64,000 bases of DNA from QNZT01 sp964573205 (GCA_964573205.1 CAZNIT010000012.1:1-64000), one strand, 5' to 3'. Shown: positions 33,466-42,604, counted from the stretch's first letter. The notes: a model not told the origin generated them from the letters alone. Numbers and translations are program-made.

Positions 33466-34239
33466 TTATTTGACCTCAAGCTTCGTATATAGATATGTCG
33501 CTTTGTTCATATTTTTTAAAATATCATTCGATTTTTTGTAAATCAAAGTAGGTATGAATCTGGATTTGGATCTACTCATGATTTCAAAAAACATAAATGA
33601 TCTTTGCGCCTTTTTTAAAAGCGCTTTGATCTCATCACTATTCTTTTCATAGCCTCTCAACTTCGACAAAGAGCTTTTAAAAAGATCCATCGCTTCTTCA
33701 AGTTTTTCCTTGAACTTAGGATCGTCTATCCCCCATACTTTCAACATATATAAACTAGCCATTCTTTGAGAGAGCATTCGCTGTCTTCCCGATATATTTA
33801 TAATCTCGCCGGTTGACTCTTTACTTTGACTTGCAAACAGCCCTGTTATATCGTCCGAAGTTTTAAGCAGACTTTCCAATTCCTGTTGCAAAATTACAGC
33901 ATTCTCTTTCGAAGGAGTTTGTAAAAGTCTTTTTTTTATAGGTCGCCAAAGTTTTTTCGCCTCCTGTATCCGCACTTTCGTTTTAGAGTCGTTCGTAAAG
34001 TTATCCAACGACTGAAGATGATCTTCGAACTCTTTTATTATCTTTTGTAGATCTCCTTTAGGATTTGCATACGTGTTCCCCATACCTACCATTGCATAAT
34101 CTTTAAGAAGCCTTTGGGTAAACATCCTCTGTTTACCTGCAATATCTATCGCCGTCGAAAGATCTTTTATCTCAATCGCGATAGCATAATTGACAAATAT
34201 TATGGCGATTATCGAGAGTCTAATTATTTTACTTAACAA
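33466..34239 (-). CDS. Periplasmic protein with two PilJ-type (NarX P-box-like) domains, operon leader
   Basis: The 257-residue protein starts with a TTG (34239) after AAGG, has a signal peptide (about 1-22), and contains the boxes GKQRMFTQR (35-43) and GRQRMLSQR (151-159), again 116 residues apart. It is paralogous to the next gene. Together with the other PilJ-type proteins and the NIT-domain membrane protein it forms a tight four-gene operon (10, 3 and 0 bases between genes). A role in sensing nitrate, nitrite or another small anion is inference from the domain families. An alternative start a few codons downstream is possible. Confidence 0.72.
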   Translation of the reverse strand: MLSKIIRLSIIAIIFVNYAIAIEIKDLSTAIDIAGKQRMFTQRLLKDYAMVGMGNTYANPKGDLQKIIKEFEDHLQSLDNFTNDSKTKVRIQEAKKLWRPIKKRLLQTPSKENAVILQQELESLLKTSDDITGLFASQSKESTGEIINISGRQRMLSQRMASLYMLKVWGIDDPKFKEKLEEAMDLFKSSLSKLRGYEKNSDEIKALLKKAQRSFMFFEIMSRSKSRFIPTLIYKKSNDILKNMNKATYLYTKLEVK

Positions 34240-34425
34240 AATAATTTTTTCCTTAGTTATTTTATATAATTATTTTATGAAATTCAAACTTAATTTATAC
34301 TAAATATTGACTCAAAAGATTTCGATTGTTAATTTTTTTTTATATTTCTTGAGATACATCTCTATTTGAATAACTTTCGCTACAATATATCAGGCACAAG
34401 AAAAGAGACAATAAGAGACTCCCCA

Positions 34426-37400
34426 ATGATCAAAAAACTTATCACGTTCGCAATTGAAAAATCGACTTTAACGCATATTTTTTTCCTCTTTTTACTCATT
34501 ATGGGAATTTTCTCATATATCAAAATTCCAAAAGAGATCTTTCCTCCCGTCATTTTGGATGCCATATCGATTACAGGAAGTTACGGCGGAGCCAGTCCCG
34601 ATATACTCGATAAGATGGTGGTAACGTCGATAGAAGACGAACTGAACGCTCTTAGTGACATCGATAAAATCGAAAGTACGATAAAAAACGGTTTTTTCAG
34701 TATAAAAGCCACACTAAAAGAAGACGGCGATATTCAGTCGGTTCTAAGCGACATAAAAGATATTCTCTCGAAATTAAAACGAGATCTGCCTTCGGATATG
34801 AACGAACCGATTGCCAAAAGAGTAAAAAACAGCTTTCCTTTAGTTACGATAGCCATAGCTTCAAATCAAAAAAAAGAGACTCTTCTTGAAGTTGCCGACA
34901 CTTTGAAAAAAGAGCTCTCCAACATTAAAGATTTAAGCGATATCTCAATCCGAGGCGATGCGGAGAAAGAACTCCTCATCACTCTCGATTCAAAAAAGAT
35001 AGCCGCATTGGGTCTAGATCAAAACGCGGTCGTTTCGGCTCTATCGTCTTTGAGTTCGATATTCCCGGTAGGATATATAAAGCAAAAGGGAAATCATCTG
35101 TTTCTGAGCACATACAACGGTTTTAAACAGAGTCGAAAAATTTCTCAAACCATCATAAGCATCGCGGATAAAAAAATATATGTCAAAGATATAGCCACAG
35201 TCGCTTTCACTCTTGAAGATGCGAGTGAAGTATCGCATTTTAACGCTATGCCGAACATTTCACTTAGTATCAACAAAGCGAAAACCGGAAACGCCATAAC
35301 GCTCGTTAAAGAGATAAGATCCGTCTTGAAAAAATTTCAAAAAAACTATAGTGAATTTACGTTCGAAATCTATACCGATACTTCCGTTTGGATTCGAAAC
35401 CGTCTGAATACCGTCATATCAAACATTATCTTCGGACTCATTCTTGTTTCGTTCACCATCTTTATCTTTGTAAACGCTAGAATCTCTTTTGTCGTAGCCG
35501 TCGGTATCCCGACAAGTTTTTTAATAGCTCTCGTCGCCACCGATCTTATGGGATACTCAATAAACATGCTTTCGCTACTTGGAGCATTGATAGCGCTAGG
35601 AATGCTCGTTGACGAAGCTATCGTCGTTGCCGAAAATATACAACGCCACATCGAAAATTCCGATGACTTAAAAAGCGCCGCTATAAACGGAGCGGTCGAG
35701 ATGTTTCCGGCCGTTTTAACGGCGACGGCGACAACGATTTTCGCTTTTTTACCTCTTTTGATCATAAGCGGCGAGATGGGTGTATTTATCAAGATTTTAC
35801 CGATTATGATCTCGATTTTACTTCTTAGTTCGCTTTTTGAAGCATTTTTCTTTCTTCCTCTTCATGCAAAAGAGATTTTAAAAAGAGAAAAAAGAGAAGC
35901 AAGAAGCGACAAGTTCTGGATTCGGCTGAAAAAAAGATATAAAAATACTCTGCATATTTTGCTAAAGCATTCCAAAATATATCTAACTCTCTTTACTATC
36001 ACCATATTGACGTTTAGCACTATTATGCTTTATAAGAGTAAATTTCAACTTTTTCCGACATTCGATACCACACAGATCTATGTAAGTGGAAAAGTGAACA
36101 AAAACTACTCCCTGGAACAAACCCTCGATCTTGTCACGGAAGTCGAAAAGATTTTATTGGCAAACCTGAATAAAAACGATGTAGATTCCGTAACGTCTAT
36201 TTCGGGAATGAAACTCGATAACAAATATAAACCGCAAATCGGTGAGAATCTTTTTCATATTTTCATAAACCTTCACGAAAGAAAACCGCAAGGTTTTTAC
36301 AATAGCGTCATAAATCCTCTTCTTTCGCCGGAATACGACGACTCGGATATGATTAGATCCGAGTCCGCTCAAAAGATCGCGAAAAGGATTAAAGAATTGA
36401 CTAAAAAGTTCCAAAACGATGAAAATTTCAAAGAGTTCAGCATAGTTGTACCTGGAGCGGGAATAGTCGAAAGCGACATAGATATAGCACTTAGCGCGAA
36501 AGAGAAAAAGCTGGTTTGGGCGATAAAAGAGCTCGAAAAAACAATGCATAATATAAAGGGCGTTTACAACATCCATACGGATATGATCGAAGGAGAAAAA
36601 GAGATAAAATTCAAACTGAACTCTTACGGAGAATCACTTGGCTTCAATGAAGCGATCATCTCACAGACGTTAAGACCTCTATATCTGAAAGCGGAAATAG
36701 GTAAAATGTTTTATAATTCCAAACTCACCAGAATCAAAACCCAAGATATGGACAAAGATAAAAGCGACTCGCTTCATAACCTTTTAATCCGTGTTCCGAA
36801 TTCTCTTCAAAAAGTACATCTTAGTGAAATCGCGGAATTTGTTACCGTAAAAAATCCGGCAACCGTATATAAGGAAAACGGCGTCAGAATTAACTCGGTT
36901 TTAGCGAGTCTGGATAAAGATATCTTAAAATCGGCCGACTTCATAAAAAAGATGACTCCTCTTTTGGAAAAATTTAAAAAAGAGGGAGTGTCCGTTTTTA
37001 TAAAGGGAGAAGAGAAAGAGAATAAAAAAGTACAATCAGAAATGTCTCAAGCCGCCGTTATAGCGATATTTTTAATTTTTATCTCACTAATTTGGATGTT
37101 CGGAGAAGTTTCACTCTCACTTTTCGTACTCTCTAGTATTCCTCTTTCGATTTTCGGCGTCTTAGTAGGTCATATGGTGATGGGAATGGATTTAACGATG
37201 CCCGGAGTACTAGGCATCGTCGGATTAGCCGGAGTGGTGGTAAACGACGGGATAATCATGATAGACTTCATACGAAAAGCAAAAACGAAAGAGGAGTTCG
37301 TACATCTTGCCTCACTTCGGATACGACCCATTCTCTTAACCTCTGTCACAACAGTTTTAGGACTAAGCACTCTCATCTTTTTCGCACAAGGTCAAGCTGT

Positions 37401-37509
37401 CATACTACAACCTATGGCTATCTCTTTGGGTTACGGCATAGCCTGGGCAACGGTTTTAAATCTTCTGTTTCTTCCTCTTTTGTACGCTAGTATCAAAAAG
37501 ATCTCTTAA
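34426..37509 (+). CDS. RND-family efflux pump inner-membrane subunit
   Basis: I start at the ATG at 34426 (MIKKLITFAIEKSTLTHIF), giving 1027 residues; a TTG at 34366 is also in frame but lies upstream of a -10-like TACAATAT. The protein has the AcrB-type architecture: first helix, a periplasmic porter half, helices 2-6 with the GALIALGMLVDEAIVVAEN motif bearing the proton-relay Asp pair, and a repeated second half ending with GIVGLAGVVVNDGIIMIDF. It exports hydrophobic compounds or metals by proton antiport. No membrane-fusion protein or outer-membrane channel gene is adjacent, which is unusual. Its end overlaps the convergent nrdJ end by 4 bases. Confidence 0.9.
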   Translation: MIKKLITFAIEKSTLTHIFFLFLLIMGIFSYIKIPKEIFPPVILDAISITGSYGGASPDILDKMVVTSIEDELNALSDIDKIESTIKNGFFSIKATLKEDGDIQSVLSDIKDILSKLKRDLPSDMNEPIAKRVKNSFPLVTIAIASNQKKETLLEVADTLKKELSNIKDLSDISIRGDAEKELLITLDSKKIAALGLDQNAVVSALSSLSSIFPVGYIKQKGNHLFLSTYNGFKQSRKISQTIISIADKKIYVKDIATVAFTLEDASEVSHFNAMPNISLSINKAKTGNAITLVKEIRSVLKKFQKNYSEFTFEIYTDTSVWIRNRLNTVISNIIFGLILVSFTIFIFVNARISFVVAVGIPTSFLIALVATDLMGYSINMLSLLGALIALGMLVDEAIVVAENIQRHIENSDDLKSAAINGAVEMFPAVLTATATTIFAFLPLLIISGEMGVFIKILPIMISILLLSSLFEAFFFLPLHAKEILKREKREARSDKFWIRLKKRYKNTLHILLKHSKIYLTLFTITILTFSTIMLYKSKFQLFPTFDTTQIYVSGKVNKNYSLEQTLDLVTEVEKILLANLNKNDVDSVTSISGMKLDNKYKPQIGENLFHIFINLHERKPQGFYNSVINPLLSPEYDDSDMIRSESAQKIAKRIKELTKKFQNDENFKEFSIVVPGAGIVESDIDIALSAKEKKLVWAIKELEKTMHNIKGVYNIHTDMIEGEKEIKFKLNSYGESLGFNEAIISQTLRPLYLKAEIGKMFYNSKLTRIKTQDMDKDKSDSLHNLLIRVPNSLQKVHLSEIAEFVTVKNPATVYKENGVRINSVLASLDKDILKSADFIKKMTPLLEKFKKEGVSVFIKGEEKENKKVQSEMSQAAVIAIFLIFISLIWMFGEVSLSLFVLSSIPLSIFGVLVGHMVMGMDLTMPGVLGIVGLAGVVVNDGIIMIDFIRKAKTKEEFVHLASLRIRPILLTSVTTVLGLSTLIFFAQGQAVILQPMAISLGYGIAWATVLNLLFLPLLYASIKKIS

Positions 37510-39470
37510 CTCTTTTTTATATCCTCCGCCTCACAACTCTCAGTCGTGCAAAATCTGGAATCTTCACCGTCGGATCCGCAAAAACTTTCCCAATTTATCT
37601 CTTTGAGAGCTTTTAGTCTTTTTTCATACTCCTCTTTGGTTATCCCCTCATAAGGCATTTGAGCATAAGCCCCCGCATCGGTATGCGGCAACATAGATAC
37701 ACTCTTGATGACGGGCGCAAATTGCGCCAACATATGCGCTATCTGATCTCCCTCCTTCTCTTTGTCGAAATAGACGGTACAACTTACCATATTGTCACTC
37801 CACTCACGCTGAAGCATCGCTAAAAACGCGAACTGTTCCCAAGCCGAAACTTCATCGGCTTTTCTGGTCTTTCCTTGATCGATAGGAAATTCGAAAACCA
37901 TCGTATTTTCGCTGTATCGGTCTTTCTCGTTGGGAACTCCGGCATCTTGTAGAAGTTTACAAATAGGACTATCCTCCCCCACTCTTATACGGCGTATGGC
38001 ATATTTAAAAGTGGGAAAATGCATACCGCTAGAGACTCCGGCAAGCTGGCTTACCGTACCTGAAGGCTTTATCGTAGTAACCCTAATAGAGACCGGAATT
38101 CCAGCCTCTGTAGCTAATCTTTCATTCTCTTGTCTAACTATTTTATATCCCTCTCTTAGTCTTCTGGTAAGCTGTGCCGCACCTATTTGCTCAAGATAGT
38201 CGGCAACTCCCGAAAGACTGACTCCGATTCTTCTGTTCCTTGCGACTATGGCGTTCGTTTCAACTCTGTGACTGGGCAAAAGAGAGACCGTAGAAGCATA
38301 AAACGTGGCAAATCTAAGAGCATTATAAAAAGCCTCTTCGGTATCGCACTTTGTCGGAAAAACTTCCGCTAAATTACAAAGCTCGAAACTCTCCAGAGGT
38401 ATCTCCGAGCAAGGATTGCTAAGCCATGCGTTATCTTTCATCTCTTTTCCGAAACGCCCGTATTTTTGCATATTTATAAGATTACATATACCTGGTTCCC
38501 CGTTATTTTTGATCCGTCTGGCAATTTGAGGAATCTTCTCGAAGTCTTCCGTTTTGGAGAGTACTACCGTATTGTTACTCATCCATCCGATCTCCGCACG
38601 TTCGGGATTTTTTTTATAATTTTTAAGATCTAAAAAAGTGCGATCATCCGGTTCTCCCAACGCTATTTCGGCACTTCTTCGTACATTCCCCGCAACCACA
38701 CATGCACCTATCGAATTGAAAATATCAGCTACCGTTCGCGTAGTATCGTACTCCCCGTCACAATAATCGTCCAAAGATTTTTCGATTCTTTTATGTAACT
38801 GCTCAAGCGGTTCACTGCCGCTCGCCTTACCGCCGAACCCCTTTATCGGCGAACCGTAAGGTCTGATCTTGCTATAATCGAACTTATACCATTCACCCCC
38901 TTTCGTATATGCTTCGATCAAAAGTCTTACACTCTCAACCCATCCTTCTCTTGAATCGGGTATGACGAAAATTTTGGGAGAATCTTTTTTAGGTTTTTTC
39001 GCTTTACCGCTCCAAGCCGTATTGAACCCTACACCAACTCCGCACATTAGAGCATCCATCGTCCATTCGGCGGAGAGCGACAAATCGCCGGTATCAACCG
39101 CGCCGCAGTTGTTAAGAGCCATCGAACCTCTTTTGTAAACATACTCCGTACCCATCGCCCATAAGCCTCGCCCTGGAGGCAAAAACTCCATTTTAAACAT
39201 CGCTTGAGCGAAATTTAACGCATACTCCTGCCATTGCTTGTCGTCAAACGACAATCCGTTTAAAACATAATGATTTTTACGAATACTAAAGACGCCCTCC
39301 ACTACTCTTATGATCGTATCCGCCCAATTCTCCTGTGTTCCGTCAGGCTTTATACGACTATATGTCCGATAGTAGGTAACTTCGCCAAAACCGTTAAACC
39401 CGAACTCAGGTTTTAACGATTTCAAATAGTTTTTTATCTCATCGCTTAACCTAAATCTCTCTTTTACCAT
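37506..39470 (-). CDS. nrdJ: Ribonucleotide reductase, adenosylcobalamin-dependent (class II, monomeric RTPR-like)
   Basis: The 654-residue enzyme has the barrel cysteine in NNCGAVDTG, the active-site loop NPCSEIPLESFELCNLAEV with the thiyl-radical Cys and Glu, and the C-terminal redox pair Cys641/Cys646 (FCTTESC). This is the layout of the Lactobacillus leichmannii type, where a C-x4-C tail is re-reduced by thioredoxin. It reduces ribonucleotides to deoxyribonucleotides in an oxygen-independent way and needs adenosylcobalamin. No NrdB or NrdDG gene is in the window. A 9-bp inverted repeat overlaps its promoter. The start has AGAGGAAAC upstream. Confidence 0.9.
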   Translation of the reverse strand: MVKERFRLSDEIKNYLKSLKPEFGFNGFGEVTYYRTYSRIKPDGTQENWADTIIRVVEGVFSIRKNHYVLNGLSFDDKQWQEYALNFAQAMFKMEFLPPGRGLWAMGTEYVYKRGSMALNNCGAVDTGDLSLSAEWTMDALMCGVGVGFNTAWSGKAKKPKKDSPKIFVIPDSREGWVESVRLLIEAYTKGGEWYKFDYSKIRPYGSPIKGFGGKASGSEPLEQLHKRIEKSLDDYCDGEYDTTRTVADIFNSIGACVVAGNVRRSAEIALGEPDDRTFLDLKNYKKNPERAEIGWMSNNTVVLSKTEDFEKIPQIARRIKNNGEPGICNLINMQKYGRFGKEMKDNAWLSNPCSEIPLESFELCNLAEVFPTKCDTEEAFYNALRFATFYASTVSLLPSHRVETNAIVARNRRIGVSLSGVADYLEQIGAAQLTRRLREGYKIVRQENERLATEAGIPVSIRVTTIKPSGTVSQLAGVSSGMHFPTFKYAIRRIRVGEDSPICKLLQDAGVPNEKDRYSENTMVFEFPIDQGKTRKADEVSAWEQFAFLAMLQREWSDNMVSCTVYFDKEKEGDQIAHMLAQFAPVIKSVSMLPHTDAGAYAQMPYEGITKEEYEKRLKALKEINWESFCGSDGEDSRFCTTESCEAEDIKKS

Positions 39471-39502
39471 TGTAAGTTTCCTCTATTTTTTTTATAGAAG
39501 AT

Positions 39503-39533
39503 ATTATACTCATTTATATATTCCATGAGTATA
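39503..39533 (-). promoter_or_regulatory. nrdJ promoter with overlapping inverted repeat
   Basis: TATAAT (39508-39503) on the minus strand overlaps a perfect 9-bp inverted repeat, TATACTCAT (39505-39513) and ATGAGTATA (39525-39533), with an 11-base spacer. A third similar word (TCATACTCC) lies near 39551. The element is a candidate operator; it does not match the NrdR-box consensus. Confidence 0.5.
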
Positions 39534-39609
39534 AAGAATCTCAGCTACATTCATACTCCGTTATACTTTTTATGATATAATATTTTAATAATTATTTTTA
39601 AGGAATTTG

Positions 39610-40521
39610 ATGGACACAAAAGATCTTGAGATAAAAAAATTAAAAAAAGATATCAGCATATCAACCATTAAACAGTCGGCTTTTATAGTGCTGTTTATCG
39701 CGGAAATCATATTTCTAGCGGCTATATTCATAAACTTTTTCGATCTTAAAAACCCTTTTAGCACCGATCTTTCAAAAGACAAAATTGCGCTACTTCATAT
39801 AGACGAGCCCATAACCACTTCATATGTGGAGCATCTGATAAAATCGATAGAAAAAATCAAAGATAATAAACACTATAAAGCGATACTAATGGATATCTCG
39901 TCTCCGGGAGGATCACCTACGGCATCACAAGAATTTACACAATATATAAAAGATCTGAATAAAACCCTACCGGTTACGATTTATGTAAATTCTATGGCCG
40001 CAAGCGGAGCGTATTACATCGCCTCGGCCATCAAACCTCTATATGCGAACAAAAACGCTATAGTAGGCTCGATCGGTGTCATTATGCCTCATTACAGCGC
40101 CAACAAACTAGCCCAAAAAATCGGAATTAAAGAGGAGACCGTAACAGCCGGAAAATTCAAACAACCCTTTTCGATATTCAAAGAGATGACACCGCAAAAC
40201 AAAGAGTATATAGAAAATTCTCTTTTAAAGCCCGTTTATAAAAATTTCGTTGAAGATGTTGCGAACAATAGAGGAATAAAAGTGGATAAATTAAAAGAGT
40301 TCGCACAAGGAAAAGTTTTTGTCGCGAATATGCCGGAAATCAAAGGAATTTTAGTAGATAAAATAACAAATCTCTATAAACTGAAAGAAAATCTGAAAGA
40401 TAAATTTCCAAATGCCAAAATCGTTACCATTGCACAAAAAACAAAACCCAAAGATCTTTTCAATATTCTTTTTAACAAAAAGCTACTATCCGTTATAAAC
40501 GGCTCTTTTGAGATGAAGTGA
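39610..40521 (+). CDS. sppA: Signal peptide peptidase SppA (short form)
   Basis: The start is the ATG at 39610 because AAGGA lies 5 bases before it; a TTG at 39607 is also in frame. The 303-residue protein has one membrane helix (about 20-43) and a ClpP/crotonase-type serine protease domain: the nucleophile is in MAASGAYYIASAI and the catalytic Lys in the KFKQPFSIFKEMTP segment; SPGGSPTASQE forms the oxyanion region. It degrades signal peptides and membrane fragments. It is convergent with the orphan ClpP-like protease, only 7 bases apart. Confidence 0.92.
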   Translation: MDTKDLEIKKLKKDISISTIKQSAFIVLFIAEIIFLAAIFINFFDLKNPFSTDLSKDKIALLHIDEPITTSYVEHLIKSIEKIKDNKHYKAILMDISSPGGSPTASQEFTQYIKDLNKTLPVTIYVNSMAASGAYYIASAIKPLYANKNAIVGSIGVIMPHYSANKLAQKIGIKEETVTAGKFKQPFSIFKEMTPQNKEYIENSLLKPVYKNFVEDVANNRGIKVDKLKEFAQGKVFVANMPEIKGILVDKITNLYKLKENLKDKFPNAKIVTIAQKTKPKDLFNILFNKKLLSVINGSFEMK

Positions 40522-40528
40522 CTGAACA

Positions 40529-41203
40529 TCACTCTTCGTTTTCGAGAATTTGAAGATATTTCTTCGCTTTTATCTCTTTTCCCTTATATACCACATGAGT
40601 CGCTATACCTCGTTTACACATCTCTTTTACGTCCATCCAGAAATCTTTCCCGATGACCATTTCGTCAAACTCTTTTTTCGTTAAAAAGCCTTTATCCACT
40701 ATCATATCATGAAAAAAATTACGAAGAAGCTTATCTCTATGCTCCAATCTCGATTTCAATTCTCCGCCTTTACCGCTGACGGTCGAAGCGTAATTGTGAA
40801 ACATCAAATCCGAATAAGGATATATCACTCTTCTTTTCGCCATACAAAATATCAAAGCCCCCATGCTGTAACCGTGACTATCAAGATAGGCTTTAGTACG
40901 CTTATGAAATTTCTCATGCATAAAATTATAAAACTGTATTCCCTCGTCAACGGAACCGCCTCCGGAATTTATACGAAGCTCCAGCATATCGTTTTTCGAA
41001 GCATGACGAAGCTCGTTAAAGACGGAGTGGAGACCTCTTTTTAACTCTTTAAAACGCTCAATATATAGGGTATAGACTCTATATTTAGGCTTTATTTCAT
41101 AGATATTTCGTTTTCGATCGATCAGTTTTTTACTTTCAGGGTATGTCCTTACAAAAAGGGTATGCTGTTCACTACTGATCTCATTCGGTTTTTTAACTTC
41201 CAT
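40529..41203 (-). CDS. Orphan ClpP-fold serine protease
   Basis: The 224-residue protein has the ClpP/enoyl-hydratase-like fold with a catalytic triad: Ser113 (SHGYSMGALIF), His136 (LMFHNYAS) and Asp187 (IGKDFWMD), plus the SGGGS oxyanion stretch at 80-84. No signal peptide, and no AAA+ ClpA/X partner or phage genes are near. It resembles phage head-maturation proteases and the ClpP-like proteins sometimes seen free in genomes. Its substrate is unknown. Its promoter is not obvious; the gap to rpsR holds a terminator. Confidence 0.75.
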   Translation of the reverse strand: MEVKKPNEISSEQHTLFVRTYPESKKLIDRKRNIYEIKPKYRVYTLYIERFKELKRGLHSVFNELRHASKNDMLELRINSGGGSVDEGIQFYNFMHEKFHKRTKAYLDSHGYSMGALIFCMAKRRVIYPYSDLMFHNYASTVSGKGGELKSRLEHRDKLLRNFFHDMIVDKGFLTKKEFDEMVIGKDFWMDVKEMCKRGIATHVVYKGKEIKAKKYLQILENEE

Positions 41204-41315
41204 AGTATATATATCCTTGCAAGGTATATTTTACATTAATTTTAATGAAAAGTAAATATAAGAAGTAAATAAGATTTTTTTATTAAATAATTTTTATAAT
41301 TTTAGAAGTCTAAAA

Positions 41316-41352
41316 AGAGCCGAAAAAAAAGATATCTTTTCGGCTTTTTTTA
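41316..41352 (-). terminator. Terminator of the rpsF-ssb-rpsR operon
   Basis: On the minus strand the stem GCCGAAAAGA pairs with TCTTTTTTTTCGGC and is followed by TCTTTTT. It begins just after the rpsR stop codon. The reverse orientation also ends in a T-run, so it could act in both directions. Confidence 0.7.
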
Positions 41353-41353
41353 A

Positions 41354-41617
41354 TTATTTTAAATCAGCGAAAGGATTATCGATAACTTTTTTTCTGCTCG
41401 CGACATATGGAACGATAGCCGCATGTCTTGCTCTTTTAATAGCTTGTTCAACCATCTCTTGATGTTTTTTACAATTTCCCGTCAATCTTCTGGGCATGAT
41501 CTTATATCTCTCCGAAAGTGAGAATTTAAACGATGCCGGATTTTTATAATCTAAAAAATCAACTTTACTTTCACAATATCTACAATATTTTTTTGAATAT
41601 TTCCTTCTTTCTGCCAT
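41354..41617 (-). CDS. rpsR: 30S ribosomal protein S18
   Basis: The 87-residue protein MAERRKYSKKYCRYCESKVDFLDYKN is S18, with a C-x2-C pair that may bind zinc and the family core LTGNCKKHQEMVEQAIKRARHAAIVPYV. It binds 16S rRNA with S6 (encoded two genes upstream). It is the last gene of rpsF-ssb-rpsR, 25 bases after ssb. The terminator follows at once. Confidence 0.97.
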   Translation of the reverse strand: MAERRKYSKKYCRYCESKVDFLDYKNPASFKFSLSERYKIMPRRLTGNCKKHQEMVEQAIKRARHAAIVPYVASRKKVIDNPFADLK

Positions 41618-41642
41618 ATTTTATCCTTCTGTTTTTCTTTTT

Positions 41643-42137
41643 CTAAAATGGTATCTCATCATCATCTATATCTATCTCCGGAATTTTATCCGAAGAAGAC
41701 GGCGCTTTAGATACCGGAGCATTCTCTTGAGAAGCTGCGTAATCGTTCTGTCCGCCTCCGTACTCACCACCTTGCGTTCTGGCATATTCGCCACCGCCGG
41801 CCGGATTGGATCCTTTTGAATCAAGCATAGTCATGTTCTCTACGGTGATAGTGTGTTTGCTTCGCTTAAAACCGTTTTGATCTTCCCAACTGTCAAACTT
41901 CAAACGTCCTTCAACCAATACCTTAGAACCTTTTCTAAGATACTGATTGGCAATCTCGGCGGTTCTGCCGAAAAATGTAAGATCGATAAAACAGATCTCC
42001 TCTTTTTGTTGACCGTCCGCCGATTTAAATCTTCTATTTGTCGCGATTCCGGTATTTCCCACGGCCGTACCGCCGGGTGTGTAACGAAGCTCTATATCTC
42101 TTGTAAGATTCCCTACAAGTATCACTTTATTGAACAT
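41643..42137 (-). CDS. ssb: Single-stranded DNA-binding protein
   Basis: The 164-residue protein has the OB fold start MFNKVILVGNLTRDIELRYTPGGTAV, the segment VEGRLKFDSWED, and a Gly/Gln-rich disordered tail ending in the acidic peptide DIDDDEIPF that recruits replication and repair partners. It coats single-stranded DNA during replication. Position between rpsF and rpsR is the universal operon order. Confidence 0.97.
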   Translation of the reverse strand: MFNKVILVGNLTRDIELRYTPGGTAVGNTGIATNRRFKSADGQQKEEICFIDLTFFGRTAEIANQYLRKGSKVLVEGRLKFDSWEDQNGFKRSKHTITVENMTMLDSKGSNPAGGGEYARTQGGEYGGGQNDYAASQENAPVSKAPSSSDKIPEIDIDDDEIPF

Positions 42138-42151
42138 TAGATTTCCTTTGC

Positions 42152-42556
42152 TTATTCGACACTTTCTACTTTTTGCGCCTCAGGCTCGCTCGACTCTTTG
42201 GGTTCCGATTTATCCTCTTTTTTAGTCGCATTTCCTTTAACCAATTTTTCCCAATTGGCAACTTCGCTTTTATTGATATATTTTACGTTTAAAAAACGAA
42301 TTATCTCTTCGGTTAATCTAAGATTTCTCAATATCTCGTCTATTACGGCGGGATCCGCTTTATAATAGATCACAAAGTAGTGACCTCTTTCGAATTTTTC
42401 GATCTCATACGCCAACTTTCTGACGCCCATATCGTTGACGGTAGCTATTTCACAACCGTTTTTTTCCAAAATCGCTTTGATAAAGTCGAATTTCGCTTCG
42501 ATCTCCTCTTGCGTCAAAGTGGGTTTTAATACAAACAGCAGTTCATAATGTCTCAT
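42152..42556 (-). CDS. rpsF: 30S ribosomal protein S6
   Basis: The 134-residue protein starts MRHYELLFVLKPTLTQEE and contains YEIEKFERGHYFVIYY, the S6 ferredoxin-like fold. The C-terminal tail beyond about residue 100 is extended, Lys/Glu-rich and probably disordered. It is the first gene of rpsF-ssb-rpsR, with AAGGAG before the ATG. A hairpin sits in its leader. Confidence 0.96.
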   Translation of the reverse strand: MRHYELLFVLKPTLTQEEIEAKFDFIKAILEKNGCEIATVNDMGVRKLAYEIEKFERGHYFVIYYKADPAVIDEILRNLRLTEEIIRFLNVKYINKSEVANWEKLVKGNATKKEDKSEPKESSEPEAQKVESVE

Positions 42557-42581
42557 TCGGTTTTCTCCTTATGGTTTTCCA

Positions 42582-42604
42582 GCTCTTTTTCTGACAAAAA
42601 GAGC
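42582..42604 (-). other. Leader hairpin upstream of rpsF
   Basis: A perfect 9-bp stem (GCTCTTTTT with AAAAAGAGC) and 5-base loop lies about 25 bases before the rpsF ATG. No U-run follows, so it does not end holA transcription. It could be part of an S6:S18 autoregulatory leader, but I did not recognise the conserved CCG loop of that motif. Confidence 0.35.

Noticed and set aside
39471..39609. Possible cobalamin riboswitch upstream of nrdJ or glmS
   Set aside because: No B12-box-like sequence or large structured leader was seen in 39471-39609 or 24195-24284.
40529..41203. ClpP-like protease as evidence of a prophage
   Set aside because: No capsid, terminase, portal, integrase or tail genes are near; neighbours are housekeeping genes.
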